A DNA stretch of 64,000 nucleotides from the NCBI RefSeq assembly GCF_020921035.1, contig NC_063154.1, positions 3,472,001 through 3,536,000 on the forward strand. Reading direction: 5' to 3'. This document shows positions 1 to 11,140 of this stretch, piece after piece; position 1 is the stretch's first letter, and each line of letters starts with the position of its first letter. This stretch comes from Rhodamnia argentea. Lineage: Eukaryota > Streptophyta > Magnoliopsida > Myrtales > Myrtaceae. A program made the translations under genes and the position numbers. Under the pieces are notes generated by a model, which did not search any database, was not told the origin of the DNA, and saw only the letters and a list, made by a program, of their open reading frames with translations.

Positions 1-512
1 ACTCGGACAATGATCGACAAAAGTTAAGTTCAAACCAGCTCAGCAGAAGGTCCAGCCGAATATCTGGTTTGCCACTTTTGAATCATATGAGATGTCAGCT
101 TGCAGGTGTTCCTTGAGGCACTGGTCCAACATACTAAAATGCGGAAGTAAGGCTGAGAATCCTTTTGCTGTTTTTTTCAACTGATACATGTGTAGTTGCA
201 GTGGGCATTTGCAGTACCCGGTTTCCTCAGTTTGAATGATCACTGTCTCTGATCACAGAGACATTCGGTAAAGAGGATAGAGAGAAGGAATGGAAGACAT
301 CCAGCTTAAAAGAGACAACTTTGATGGTTGATGAACTCGTAGACTCGAATGTAGCTCGCGAAACAACAGCCTGCCATCCTAAGATTTGAATAAGAAATAT
401 CTCCTGCAAGGTCCAACCCTAATGGATTACAGGGGTGCATGTAAAGATTGTGCTTCCAGATGAAGAGGATGGAATTTGGATGCATGCATATGTATGTGTT
501 AACGATGTTTCA
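1..512. other. Stretch downstream of the dirigent gene, no gene recognised
   Basis: Only short open frames occur on either strand and none resembles a family I know. Part of it is likely the 3' untranslated and downstream region of the minus-strand dirigent gene, whose stop codon lies at 513-515. Confidence 0.5.
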
Positions 513-1244
513 CTAGCTAAGGTAAACTGTGAACAGAAGGTACATGCTTTCTCTTGTATCTTCCCCACTAAGGTTATATCCACCATCAATGAACTTGATA
601 CTAGCATAGCCATTTGCACCATCATACAATCCTGTACCGCCAATGACTGCGATATGAGACTCTGAGACATCTGTCCGATGAACCCCGAAGAACCTCAGTC
701 CATCTTTCAGCTCGTTGCCTGCGAAATGTGCGGTCATTGCCATCATGTGGCTGGTTCCATCCTCGGAGCTGGCAACATACACTCCTTGTGCTTTTCCAAT
801 CACCCGGGAACTGAAAACCAAGCCTTCAAATAAGTACTCACTAATCTCTGTTATGCTGCTGAGTTGCAATTCTTGAAGGGTGGCGATGGCCGGAAATGAA
901 AAGCCTGTGCCAGCCAGGTCAAGTGTTCCAGTGGACGAACCGGCGACCACCGGGCCCAGAGGGTTGTTAGGCTGGGTTAATGGAATGCCCTTGCTGGGAG
1001 GGAAAAGGCCTAGCGGCTTTGGGAAGGGGAGTTGATTGTTGGGGAATTTACCTGTGGCCGGTCTCGAGTAAGAAATGTTGCTCAGGACATTTCTCATTAG
1101 GAATGTGACAGTGTGATGGCTTTGGTGGGGATTTGGGGCGGGATTGCCCAGGGTTCGGGCCAACGATGACTGGTCTATGAAGGTAAAGATGATGATGACC
1201 AGCAGTGTCGATGCTAGGTTGCCGGTGTTCTTAGCATTGCCCAT
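513..1244 (-). CDS. DIR9: Dirigent protein, ESB1/DIR9-like, secreted
   Basis: An uninterrupted 243-residue frame reads from an ATG at 1244 to a TAG at 513-515. Residues 9-29 form a hydrophobic signal peptide (LASTLLVIIIF...), so the protein should enter the secretory pathway. A Pro-rich linker at about 61-95 is followed by the dirigent domain (about 105-243). That domain carries the family block FFGVHRTDVSESHIAVIGGTG (about 185-205) and ends in the usual FTVYLS. The long N-terminal linker places it with the ESB1/DIR9/DIR16/DIR18 clade rather than with short lignan-forming dirigents. Dirigent proteins steer radical coupling of phenylpropanoids; ESB1-clade members help place lignin in the Casparian strip. 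Length is normal and no intron is needed. Its place at the end of the collinear block supports orthology to the Arabidopsis dirigent gene At2g39430. The paralogue name rests on memory and gene order. Confidence 0.9.
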   Translation of the reverse strand: MGNAKNTGNLASTLLVIIIFTFIDQSSLARTLGNPAPNPHQSHHTVTFLMRNVLSNISYSRPATGKFPNNQLPFPKPLGLFPPSKGIPLTQPNNPLGPVVAGSSTGTLDLAGTGFSFPAIATLQELQLSSITEISEYLFEGLVFSSRVIGKAQGVYVASSEDGTSHMMAMTAHFAGNELKDGLRFFGVHRTDVSESHIAVIGGTGLYDGANGYASIKFIDGGYNLSGEDTRESMYLLFTVYLS

Positions 1245-2120
1245 TGAGGAAGAATAAACAGGATTTTAATCGTGTCTGCTACTTATGAGATTCTTATAAG
1301 GGGGGAAGCAGATGTTGGGTTTTGGTTTGGTTGTGTTGGAGTTGTTTTGTCATTGAGATGGCAGTAGGTGGTCATCTTTTGTCCTCTTTGAACCGTGAAG
1401 AAGAAGCAAATTTTCAAGGAATTTTAACAACTCAGAGAAATCTCGCCGGTCGGTTCTAGTTGCAAATTGTCGAACTCGGGCATGTTGCTGATATAGATCA
1501 AGCCACTGTCAGGGCGCTATCCTGCTTTCTTATGAAAACCCTTTTTGGCCATTGATTTGCTTGGAACTTAAGGCATGGTTATTGCGTCTTTCATGTTTTG
1601 AATTCCTCATGGTCACCTAGGTTGTATTATGGGTATTTCTTCTCCCAAAGCATCGGAGATCAATGCAGAATCGCCAACGCAAGTACAGGAAAATCGTTCG
1701 GATGCTAAGTTTCGATGCTTAGGAACAGGCTAATGATTACAGAAAAGATGATATTGTTCTGGAGAAAACGGAAACTCTTAGTTTAGGCATGACTTGTGGG
1801 CAATCACAAAGAATGATCTCTTTGACATAGAATCTACCATGGCAGGCGGTGCACTAGTTAAGAAACTCGCGCATTAGTTTGCTCTTGATGGTATGAATAA
1901 GCTGCAGCTGCAGCAGCACTATTACGAGCTTTCTAGCTCGCTTCTTCGGCGACATGTCCTCTTCCCTGACAAAGCACACCAGTCCTAAGTTGATTGCCCC
2001 TAACAAGGCAAGCGAAACTTAATCACTCACCCGATGAGAACCCTCTTAAAGTCGCATTTCACAATGAAATTATCACACGGAGAGCTATCTAATCTCTGTA
2101 CCGCTCGGCCTCTCTGAGTT
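1245..2120. other. Intergenic spacer between the dirigent and MAGL genes
   Basis: This holds the dirigent promoter on the left and the downstream region of the hydrolase gene on the right. I see no convincing frame, RNA gene or repeat. Confidence 0.5.
1293..1300 (-). promoter_or_regulatory. Possible TATA box of the dirigent gene
   Basis: On the minus strand the motif CTTATAAG lies about 50 bases upstream of the ATG. Spacing allows only a short leader, so this is a weak call from sequence alone. Confidence 0.3.
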
Positions 2121-4756
2121 CTACATATCTTTTGGTTGCAGGTCATTCTGTTCTTTCAGTTCTCTCTCCAGCCTTGAATTCCCTAGTGAAGTTTTCTTAT
2201 CCAACCATCCCAAGATGTCGTTGAAGACGATTTCGATATTCTCCAGTGGCTCTCCGTACAGCAAACCGTGCCACATGCCTGGATACAATTTGAATGTCTT
2301 GTCCGAGCTCAAAGCGGAGTCATAGAGTTGCTTGCTCTCGGATTTATCCGTCACTTTGTCTTCTTCCCCATGGAGAACTATGAATGGCAAGGAGACCTAT
2401 TAAGTGAAAATGAGATGTTTTCAGGGAGCAGGGGAACAAACATTGTGTAGCATTGGAATCAAGAGATTGTTTAACCAAGTATTTTGTGGTTGACAGCCAA
2501 AAGGAGCCGATCGATTTCTTGAGAGAATAGAATGATAGACAGGAGGGAACGATGCTGCAGAACCTCGTTAAGCCTCTTCTCTAATTCCAAGCTGATCCTC
2601 AGACATTCGTAGCCCGTTTTCAGCCGAGGCCGTCCTTTGTAACAATATTTGTTTGCTCTTACCTGTTGCAAAAAAGTTGCAGAGTCAGTCACCATCTATA
2701 AAGATCTGTCATCCGACTCATGTTCGGTAGCCCACCACCGACCTTCACTTCTCACAGAACTTGCACAATTATAAAACGAGAGCTTGCTGATCATGATAAC
2801 TAGTTCAATGTCGAAAGCATACAGAATCAACATTGACAAATTGATCATCGATGATTACTTCACAGTGAGTGGGCACTCAATGCCTGCTTGTGATAGGAAT
2901 GTACCTGCTCTCTTACTTCAGGAACTTTGAAAGCGAGATCGATGATGCTCGGAGTCGGGACAATCTTCCAGGTCGGGATGACATTGATCAGTTTAGTGAG
3001 TATGTTGATCACCAAGGTCGGCGGCTTCGCATCGTCGGCGATCTGAAACAGCAATTGCAGCTCAAAAACAGCATACATTTTTTAAAAAGAACTTGAATGC
3101 ACACATCTGTGCAAGCACTTTAATTTCTTTTTTATAAAAAAAAACTCTCTCAAAGTCTAGAATTGTAAGACCTTCAAAAACAGAAAACTACCCGCTGTTA
3201 TTAAAATTCAAAACCTACTCACTGCCTAAAAAAAACTAGTCAAATTTTCATTTATGAACTGCACTTGTCAAATCCATTTACCAAAAGTTATAGTTGCAGT
3301 AACACATCATTCAGAGTTGACTTTAGCTGGTTGGTGCTGGTGCAGGCATACCTAACAGCACTATGATCACTTTGTGGACTTCCAATCATATGAAAAGTCT
3401 TTCAGGATCTTTCCTATCTCTCTGAAGTTGCAATAATAGAATAAAACATTTCATCTAAAGCTAGAGGAATCCATAATTTTATGTTTATTAAACCGACCTG
3501 TTGAGGGCGACACAAGCGGAATTTTGAGCTGGCCAAATGCCAAACAAAAAATTTTCTTTCGTCTCGAAAGAAAAAAGGAAAAGTGGGAAAAAAAATTATG
3601 TGGAGGTCAATAATTTTGATCTTCAAGAGAGTGGGAAAGATAGGAAAAGATATATGAGGGTTGAAAAGAGAGTCGAATAGTGATGATTTCTTATCGAGAA
3701 TCCGTACATCTCTTATTGTTTTAATAAGTTTTTGGAAATAAGGGACGCGAGATCGGTTTAGATGTCAAATTCAACGTGCGTGTAAGCGAGTAAGGCGAAG
3801 ACACGTGTGCAAGCTCACCTTACACATGGGAGCGACCAGGACAGCTCCATCCCAGAATTCTGGCTTCTTTCTGTGTAAAAGAAGGGCAACTGCTCCTCCC
3901 ATGGACTCTCCCATCAAGTACCTCATCATCTTCTTGTTCTCTCTTCTTTCTGTACATCAGCACAAACAAAATGGAAATTAAATAACCAAATAAAAAAAGG
4001 GAAGGAAGGAAGGAAAAAAAAAAAAACATAAGCAGGAACAAAAGTTGGGAGTCTGGAAGTTGTAATGTAAATTGGCCATTAATGTGTGTTATATCAGCAA
4101 GAGAGGGAAACAAGATTGAGGCTTTGATTACCAGAGATGCTGGTAAAATAAGTTGAGCAGTCATCCACAAGATCATCAAAGTTGTTGATGAAGGCCATCA
4201 ATCCGTCCGATTTCCCGTGCCCTTCGTAGTCGATCCCGTAAACAGCGTAACCCGCGTTCACCAACCGGACGGCGGTGCCTGATCAAACGAATTGAAAATA
4301 GGACCCAAGGTTGAGATCAAGGGTCTTTGAAGAGAATTGCAAAGGATGGTCAGAAAGAAAGCAAAGGGGACTAACTCCTCATGGTGATGCTGCACTCCAT
4401 GCCATATCCATGGCACATAAAGATCAGAGCTTTCGGCTCTCGGCCCCGAGGAAGCCAACTGCATGTGAAGAGCTTCAGCCCTCTGGAATTCGTTATGTAA
4501 TCCTGCAACATCAACAACGGAAAAAAAAAAAAAGCAGCTAAATAATAAAGGGAAAATACCAGATGTTCATCGTAAAGAAAACCAGAAGAACCAACGAAAG
4601 TTTTCTTTGAGAGAGAGAGAGAGAGAGAAACCTCCTCATAGTTGATGTTTTCAGCTTCAGGCTCCTGCAGAAAGACATCAAACAAGTCAAAAACCCCCTC
4701 AAAAAAAAAAAAATTCAGAGAAAAGAGAAGAGGATGTTCAGACAAGAACACACCAT
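2121..4756 (-). CDS. MAGL6: Monoacylglycerol lipase-like serine hydrolase (MAGL6/7/8 group), 8 coding exons
   Basis: Coding exons, in transcript order: 4756-4754, 4664-4632, 4502-4376, 4278-4132, 3949-3819, 3042-2905, 2662-2564, 2396-2121. They join in frame to 317 residues. All introns are GT-AG. The first coding exon holds only the ATG, followed at once by GTGTGT. The alpha/beta hydrolase fold is clear: the HGYG oxyanion motif at 43-46, nucleophile elbow GESMGG with Ser119, acid Asp239 (HGEED) and His269 (GMWHG). Family members hydrolyse monoacylglycerols or lysophospholipids, and a related plant enzyme is caffeoyl shikimate esterase. The segments CSITMRSTAVRL and LLLHRKKPEFWDGAVLVAP fit the MAGL6/7/8 cluster at Arabidopsis At2g39400-39420 better than the esterase. 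No signal peptide or membrane segment is seen, so it should be cytosolic or peripheral. Which of the three paralogues it matches is open, and the ATG-only exon is the least certain part. Confidence 0.9.
4609..4628. repeat. (GA)n microsatellite in MAGL intron 2
   Basis: About ten GA dinucleotides. On the coding strand this is a CT run starting a few bases after the 5' splice site of coding exon 2. Confidence 0.9.
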
Positions 4757-5192
4757 GCGACCAAAATCTGAAGATGATGTCTCGGTGAACACAGAAAAGG
4801 GAAGAGGGAAACTGTGGAAGGGAAGGAGATAAGGCTGCTGCTTTTTTGCATGGACTTTCTGCAATATAAGGAGAAGAATAAGGCTAAGAATACGAATTGA
4901 TATATTGCATTTGTGTATCTGTCTCCTTCATTTTGTTTGTAGCTGGAAACTTCGCCACTGCCTTTCTGCTAATTAAGAATAATTAATTACCTGCCTTTTG
5001 GGTTAAGGGTTTTGTGATATGACCTTCCTTTTATTTTGGTCCAATTTTTTTCTGTACATAGTGAGGCTCTGGATTCACCCTATTCTTCAAGCAGCAACCA
5101 CCTCCACATGATTATTCTGGCCCTTATTCATTCCTTCCACTATGATTATCCAAGGAAAAAATGTCCATTAATGTTCAGAATCAGATTTCAAA
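4757..5192. other. Promoter side of the MAGL gene
   Basis: This is the upstream region of the minus-strand hydrolase gene. It is AT-rich and contains no frame I can support. Confidence 0.4.
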
Positions 5193-6348
5193 AATTACCC
5201 TAATAGAGATTGATTCATCCGTTGGGGGATATCTATCTTTTGAAAGTCGTAATTATCCCACACCAATACCCTATTTGATGACGAAGGGAGATGAGAATGG
5301 GCGTAGTTTCTTATCTTTCGGCTATTTATTTTGTTGAAACCAGTGCGAGAGAAATTATATGTTCATTAAATTGGAAAGAATCTAAATCGATACGACTTGC
5401 CCTTTATCCCTTTCGTAGACGCTGAGAAAACGATGAGATGAGGCCAAAATTGATATTTAAGTTTGTGAAGAAACATTTCAAAGGGGCAGTTCTACCATAA
5501 GGTTAAGAATCATTAAAGTCTCCGGATCCTTTTTGAGTAATCTGCAATATTTGAATGATGGCCGATCTTACCCAAAGAATTACCCCGATAGAGATGATTG
5601 GTTCATTGGAAGTGTCTATCTTTTTAAACTCGTAATTATCACATGCCGATACCCACTGTTCGATGACGAAGGGTGATGAAAATGAGCGTAGCTTCTTATT
5701 TTTCAGCTATTTATTTTGTTGAAACAATGCCAAAAAAACACTTATATGTTCATTGAATTGCAAAGAATCTAAATTGTTCCAACTTGCCCTTTGTCCCTTT
5801 TCATAGACACCCAGAACATGCTGAGATGAGGCCAAAATGGATATTTAATTTCGTGAATGAACAGTTCAACGGGGCAGCTTAAGCATAAGGTTAAGAATCA
5901 TTAAAGTCTCCAAATACTTTTTGAGTAATCTGCTGCGCTTGAATGATGGTTGATCCTATCCAAAGAATTACCCTAATAGAGATGATTAGCTCATTGGGGA
6001 TATCTATCTCTTTAAAGTTGCACTTATCGCATGCCGATACCCCTGTCCGATTGGCTAAGGGACATGAAAATGAGCATAGCTTCTTCTTTTTCAGCTATTT
6101 ATTTTGTTGAAGCAGTGCCAAAAAAAACTTATAAGTTCATTAAATAGCAAAGAGTCTAAATCGTTCCAACTTGCCCTTTGTCCCTTTCAAAGACACCCAG
6201 AAAACGATGAGATGAGGCCAAAATCAATATTTAATTTCGGGAAGAAACAATTCAAAAGAGGCAGTTCTAGCACAAGGTTAAGAATCCTTAAATTCTCCGA
6301 ATCCTTTTTCGAGTAATCTGCGGTGCTTGAACGATGGCTGATCCTATT
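5193..6348. repeat. Three tandem copies of a ~385-bp unit
   Basis: Unit starts at 5193, 5578 and 5966 share 'aattaccc..gatagagat', giving periods of 385 and 388 bases, and the last copy ends near 6348. Landmarks recur in each unit in the same order: 'gctatttattttgttgaa', 'gatgagatgaggccaaaat', 'aggttaagaatc' and 'gagtaatctgc'. The copies differ by scattered substitutions, so the array is not recent. No long frame spans a unit. It lies between the divergently transcribed MAGL and RPL35 genes. Confidence 0.9.
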
Positions 6349-6595
6349 TGCTTCATTTGCTATCGCATCTTTCCTTGAAGCTTCTTTTTTTTTTTCAGTT
6401 TGAAGCTTCGTTTGCTTGCTGATAAGTATTATGTCATTTTCTAGGGTTTCTCAGTTCAAATGCGTCGATTGTCAGTATATATGACGTGAGCAGAATAATT
6501 AATTCTTGGGTATCTTCTTTTAATAAGTATTCTTTTGAATTTATATTGCGCATTAGGACCTCTACATAACGAATGAGTGAGTCAATTGTCAAATG

Positions 6596-7354
6596 TAGGG
6601 GTAAACAAACCGGATAGGACCGGCCTTGACTAGACCGAGACCGGCCCAAACCGGCCGGGTTAGTCCAATCCTTGAGGGGGGCCGCTCGGTCCCCGGTCCC
6701 AATAAATGGGACCGCGACCGGGCGCTCCGGTCCTCTGTTCCATGTGGATGGGATTAGACCGGACGGCTCGGATCGGACCGCCCAAAATATATAAAACACA
6801 CACACACACACACACACGGTATTGTCATACTTATATAACATCCCTTTTGGAAATTTAGTTCCTGTGTCATTCGTATTTGTATCCAAATTCATTTGCACAT
6901 GTCAAGATTTTGTAATGGAACTATCATGTGGTTATCTTTGACTACGTTGCATCATCTTCCTTTGGGGTTTCTAATTGAAGATGAACGGAGGGGGTATTTG
7001 CACAACTATGAACTTTGCAATAATTTTTGTTTCTTGCGTGAATTAATGTTGTGTTCATATATCATATAATTTACGAGCATGAGTTTTCGGGTTTTGCTAC
7101 GTAAACAATAACCTATTAGGCTTTTTCCATTTTATCCATCCTAAACAATTTCAAACTACTAACATTACATGTACAAGGTGTGCCTCGGAGCAATGTCCTT
7201 TATGGTTATCACATGGATGGTCCATTGGGACCGGACCGGACCGCCGGTCTTGGGCCGATTCGGTCCTAGTCCCCAAAATTTGGGAGTCGGGACTACTGAT
7301 CCGGTCTCCGGTTTCATATCGAGACTGGATCGGCCCGGACCATGCACACCCCTA
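6596..7354. mobile_element. Non-autonomous DNA transposon with GC-rich inverted ends and 9-bp target duplication
   Basis: The ends are TAGGGGT and ACCCCTA, flanked on both sides by the direct repeat tgtcaaatg (6587-6595 and 7355-7363). Sub-terminal regions are rich in 'ggaccgg' motifs in inverted orientation, over about 150-190 bases each side. The middle is AT-rich and carries no transposase. A 9-bp duplication favours Mutator-like mobilisation, though hAT-like ends are also possible. A second element with the same layout lies at 41645-42670. Confidence 0.75.
6796..6818. repeat. (AC)n microsatellite inside the DNA element
   Basis: About eleven AC dinucleotides just inside the GC-rich left arm of the 6596-7354 element. 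Confidence 0.85.
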
Positions 7355-7624
7355 TGTCAAATGTATTCAATTATTTAGATCGCTTTCAAGACGTCGTCGC
7401 TTACAAGCTTACAACTCCTCATTCTGGACGGCCCAAAAAGAAAATAAAGAGAGAGAGAGATATTATTAATTAGTGATCGGTCAACGGTTTGAAAACTCTT
7501 CTCATTGGGCAGTCAACAAGTTGAATGATTAGAAAGTGACATGCTCAGCAAAATATAGATAAAGAAACTTAGATTCACCGATATTACTTTACATGCTTAA
7601 CAACTACAAAGAATTTGCAAAATT

Positions 7625-7800
7625 TATACGCGGAGCGTTGGAAGTTCTAAAACTTATAGCGAGAATGGAATCGAGTCTTAAAATTTTCATAAAAAGCGCT
7701 ATCAAATCATAAAACTTATCCAATTAGTACAATCGAGTACTTCCGTTTACTTTACCCAGTTTAATCAATAATGCTGATGCTGACATAGCTTTTTCTTACA
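7625..7800. mobile_element. Partial inverted-repeat element (left end only)
   Basis: The stretch 'gcgttggaagttctaaaac' followed by 'tggaatcgagtcttaaa' matches the left end of the elements at 8497 and 26188. I cannot find a matching right end, so it looks truncated near 7800. Confidence 0.45.
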
Positions 7801-7899
7801 ACAATGAATATGCGCTTTCACGCATATGGACAGGTTATGTATGCCCATTTATGGTACTTTATTAACCTACCCCGCTGGAAAAAAAAATTGGAAGAAGAA

Positions 7900-8200
7900 A
7901 AACTTTTATAATTCGAGATCATGCTTTTTGGGACACGATGAAAGGATTCGCAATCGATTTGCTAATCACGAATAGGTTATAGTAGGCTCTAATTGATTAT
8001 AATTTTCTAATTTAGGCTCCGATTATTTCGCGAATAGTAAATGGTTTGCAAAATATATATATTTTTTAAATAATCATTTGTATCGCTTATAAAAATTGAT
8101 TAAACGAAAAATATTCTTATCGTCTACAAAAATATTTAGAAATGAACTGCTATCGAAAATATTTTCCCTTCTAAGCGATCCCAATCCCGAAAGAGAAGTG
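7900..8200. mobile_element. Possible fragment of a 'taggctccg..ttcgcgaa' type MITE
   Basis: The words 'taggctccgattatttcgcg' and 'tcatttgtatcgctta', together with AT-rich flanks, resemble the outer element at 26087-26869. I could not set its ends, so this is a family resemblance only. Confidence 0.35.
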
Positions 8201-8496
8201 TTCTTTTTTTTTCTTTCTTTTCTTTCTTGAAATTAATAGTTGTTATTAGTTCTTTTTGCGTAACATAAAAAGAAAAAACGCTAATTAAGAAAAATGGTCG
8301 CTTTCTTTACCAAATTCTTCTCTGAGGCATCATTTTCAGTACAACTGACTTTTCAGCTGCCAAGAGTCGGTTAGTCGATGAGATTGCGACTTCTCGACGC
8401 GTACAAAGCAACGGGTGAGTGAGAGAGCTCACGGGGAGGCAAACCAAACACAGTTGGTAGCTAAGTGCTTTTTTTTTTTTTTTTATTATTACCTAT

Positions 8497-8784
8497 AGAC
8501 AAGTGCGTTGGAAGTCCTAAACTTGCCACGAAAGTGCGATCGAGTCCTAAGGCTTTGAAAAAAGTGCAATCTAGTCCTAAAACTTATTACGAAAGTGCAA
8601 TCGAATCCTAAAACTCTTAAAATGTTCAATCAAATCCAAGTCCTGAAACTTTCAAAAATGCAATCAACGGAAGGGTTTGATTTTATCAATTTGACAAGTT
8701 TGAGGGCTTGATTGCATTTTTTAAATATTTTAGGACTCAATTGCATTTTCATGATGAGTTGCGAGACTCCTAACGCACTTGTTC
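8497..8784. mobile_element. MITE with ~40-bp inverted ends ('acaagtgcgttggaagt')
   Basis: The left end 'acaagtgcgttggaagtcc' is matched in inverse by 'ctcctaacgcacttgt' at about 8767-8782. Similarity runs inward through 'gcgatcgagtcctaa' and 'ttaggactcaattgc'. It is about 285 bases long and non-coding. The exact target duplication is not clear. Confidence 0.7.
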
Positions 8785-9331
8785 TTATTATCCATTGGCC
8801 CAGTTTGTTATTGTTATTATTAATATCGTTATTATTCAATGGTGGACATGCTTTAAATTTTAATTAAAGGTAGGCTCATGATGAATTTAGAATTGGCTCA
8901 TGATCAACGTGACAATTCAACCAATTAGAACGAGCGAATCCCATGGACCATGTCCCCTTCTTGTTGGATCTATGGTGTGATGCGCATCACTTCTTAATTT
9001 GTATGATCGAATCCGCTTCTTTTGTCTAAGGATATATGCTGATAAATTACTTTATTTGGAAATTTTGTGCTAATCAATAATTACTAATGAAACTATATAT
9101 ACTTTAGTGCCAACATTGCAAGCGCTTCATTAAATGCCCCTCGTTTGTATGAACAATAATTCTAATCTACCCACCTTATCTCTAATTAGATTAATCTTCT
9201 CGTAAATTTAATACTCGTAAGACCATTATTATAATTAATATTTTTTTAAATCACAATCTTTTTCTAACAGTGGCAAAAACAATAATAATAAAAAGAAACG
9301 GGTCTTAAGCCCAATGAGATATAATTTATCA

Positions 9332-9454
9332 GGCCCAATCTTCGTTTTTTTGGTTTGGAGGCCCAATGAGCTTTACTTAGCCCAAAATGCCATGACGACT
9401 TCGATTGCGTTCCTGAGGCCCAATACAGCTCATCGTATATATTGGCAAACCCTA
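9332..9454 (+). promoter_or_regulatory. Site II elements and telo-box upstream of RPL35
   Basis: Three GGCCCA (inverse TGGGCC) site II motifs lie at 9332-9337, 9360-9365 and 9417-9422. They are followed by a telo-box AAACCCTA at 9447-9454, 86 bases before the ATG. Site II plus telo-box is the usual arrangement in plant ribosomal-protein promoters, bound by TCP and telo-box factors and active in dividing cells. Confidence 0.75.
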
Positions 9455-9539
9455 GCGATTGCAAGACCCTCCCACTCAATTTCACCCACCGTCGCAGAGA
9501 GGCGGCCATTGAAGCTCAGACGAAGCAAAAGCAATAGCA

Positions 9540-11140
9540 ATGGGTAACGATTTCCTCTCATCCTCGCTTTCGTCGTTTGGAGATAGACCCTCTGATTTCT
9601 TGCTTTTTTTCTGACTGTTCTTTATTTCAATGTGAAGCGAGGATTAAGGTTCACGAGCTGCGACAGAAGCCGAAGGCGGATCTGCTGAGCCATCAGAAGG
9701 ACCTCAAGGCCGAGCTCGCTCTCCTTCGCGTCGCCAAGGTCACCGGAGGTGCGCCGAACAAGCTCTCCAAGATGTAAGTCTGCAGTCCTTCGTCACGTGC
9801 TTATGTGCGATCGTGTGCTGTATTGCTTTGTTCGAGAATGTGATTGTACCGGTGAAACGATCGGTAGTTTGAGTTATTCGCAGGTCTGCAACGGGTAGGC
9901 GGTTCTAGGACATTGTGTCCATAGATGGTATAAATTTGCTTTCGGGATTTGATTTGTGAGATGAGGGTTACTTGATTGAATTTGAGTACGACGCTGGAGA
10001 TGAATCAGCGCTCTCCGCAACATTTTCATTGTGAATGTTTTAGTGAACATTGTTTCTTTCTGAGTTCAACGTGGTTGACCGGGTACCCTAGGATATGTGC
10101 TATTTGCATCCTTTGGATGTGTCTCTTGGTTGGATGGTGTTATTAGGAGGTGGGATGAATCTGATATCAATGCCAGGAAATGGGTGTCTCTCCTTTTGAT
10201 TGTGTTTCTGTAGAGGGGGTAATTCTCTCATTTAGTTAAATGATGCGGGCCTTGAGCGTCTTTAAAGCTTTTGTTTGATCTGACGGTTACCTAGGGTTCT
10301 TGCTCTGTCCTTGTGGCTTGATATGAGTTTTGGGTTTCATGGTGCAGAAAGGTGGCAAGGTTGTCGATTGCGCAGGTATTGACTGTGATCTCACAGAAGC
10401 AGAAGGCTGCATTGAGGGAGGCCTACAAGAAGAAGAAGTACTTGCCGCTTGATCTGCGTCCAAAAAAGACTAGAGCCATCCGAAGAAGGCTTACCAAGCA
10501 CCAGGTGATGCACTGTTTCTACTTTCTACCTTCATATGAAAAACACTTTGGAATTGGTTTTGCAAAATGCCAAGTGAGCGAATTTGTCCTGATGGGACTG
10601 ACAAGATCTTCATTGTGTTTGGATTAAGGAAGTGGAAGGAGTTGACGTGAGTTGCGAAATAGTGACACTCAAATATGTTGGGTATCGAAAGTTGGGAGGA
10701 ATGCGATAAAAGATAAGAAGAGAAAGGGAGTGGAAGGAAAAGGAAAAAAAATAGAAGTTGCAATCACTTCATACCATTGGCTAAACTTAGTTGTGAATAG
10801 CATATAGTCTACATAGTTCAATGAATTTATTACCATCCAGATGATTTCCCTTCTATTCACACTCATATAGGAGAAGTAAATTACTGTTTCCATTCACCAT
10901 TGCTTTGTTGTTTTCCGCTGTCCTCTAACTTAGATTACCCAGAGTAAATAAGTTCATCATGTTCGCCTTCCACGAGGACTACGTAGCTTCTCTTTCTTTT
11001 GTGATGTTTCTATATTTTATTTAGAGCCTATCTTCGTCTTTTGATTTATTTTTACGGACCAACAGGCGTCTTTGAAGACAGAACGGGAGAAGAAGAGAGA
11101 AATGTACTTCCCCGTGAGGAAATATGCTATCAAGGCCTAG
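9540..11140 (+). CDS. RPL35: 60S ribosomal protein L35 (uL29)
   Basis: Coding exons 9540-9543, 9638-9773, 10348-10504 and 11066-11140 join in frame to 123 residues, the standard length of plant L35. The first coding exon holds only ATGG before GTAACG, and the Ala2 codon is completed across the intron. The product begins [10 protein letters not shown] and contains [17 protein letters not shown] and [18 protein letters not shown], then a Lys/Glu-rich tail ending YAIKA. L35 (bacterial L29 family) sits near the exit tunnel of the large subunit. The last residue is Ala where Arabidopsis has Val, as I recall. The promoter carries site II and telo-box motifs. All introns are GT-AG. Identity is certain; the UTR ends are unknown. 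Confidence 0.97.

Noticed and set aside
4371-4751. 126-residue frame over MAGL exons 2 and 3 read as one exon
   Set aside because: It runs through an intron with a CT repeat and T-tracts; splitting it at the GT and AG sites restores the family sequence.
5193-6348. CRISPR-like or protein-coding repeat array
   Set aside because: The units are about 385 bases, diverged, without short conserved repeats and spacers, and without a frame across units; this is a eukaryotic genome.
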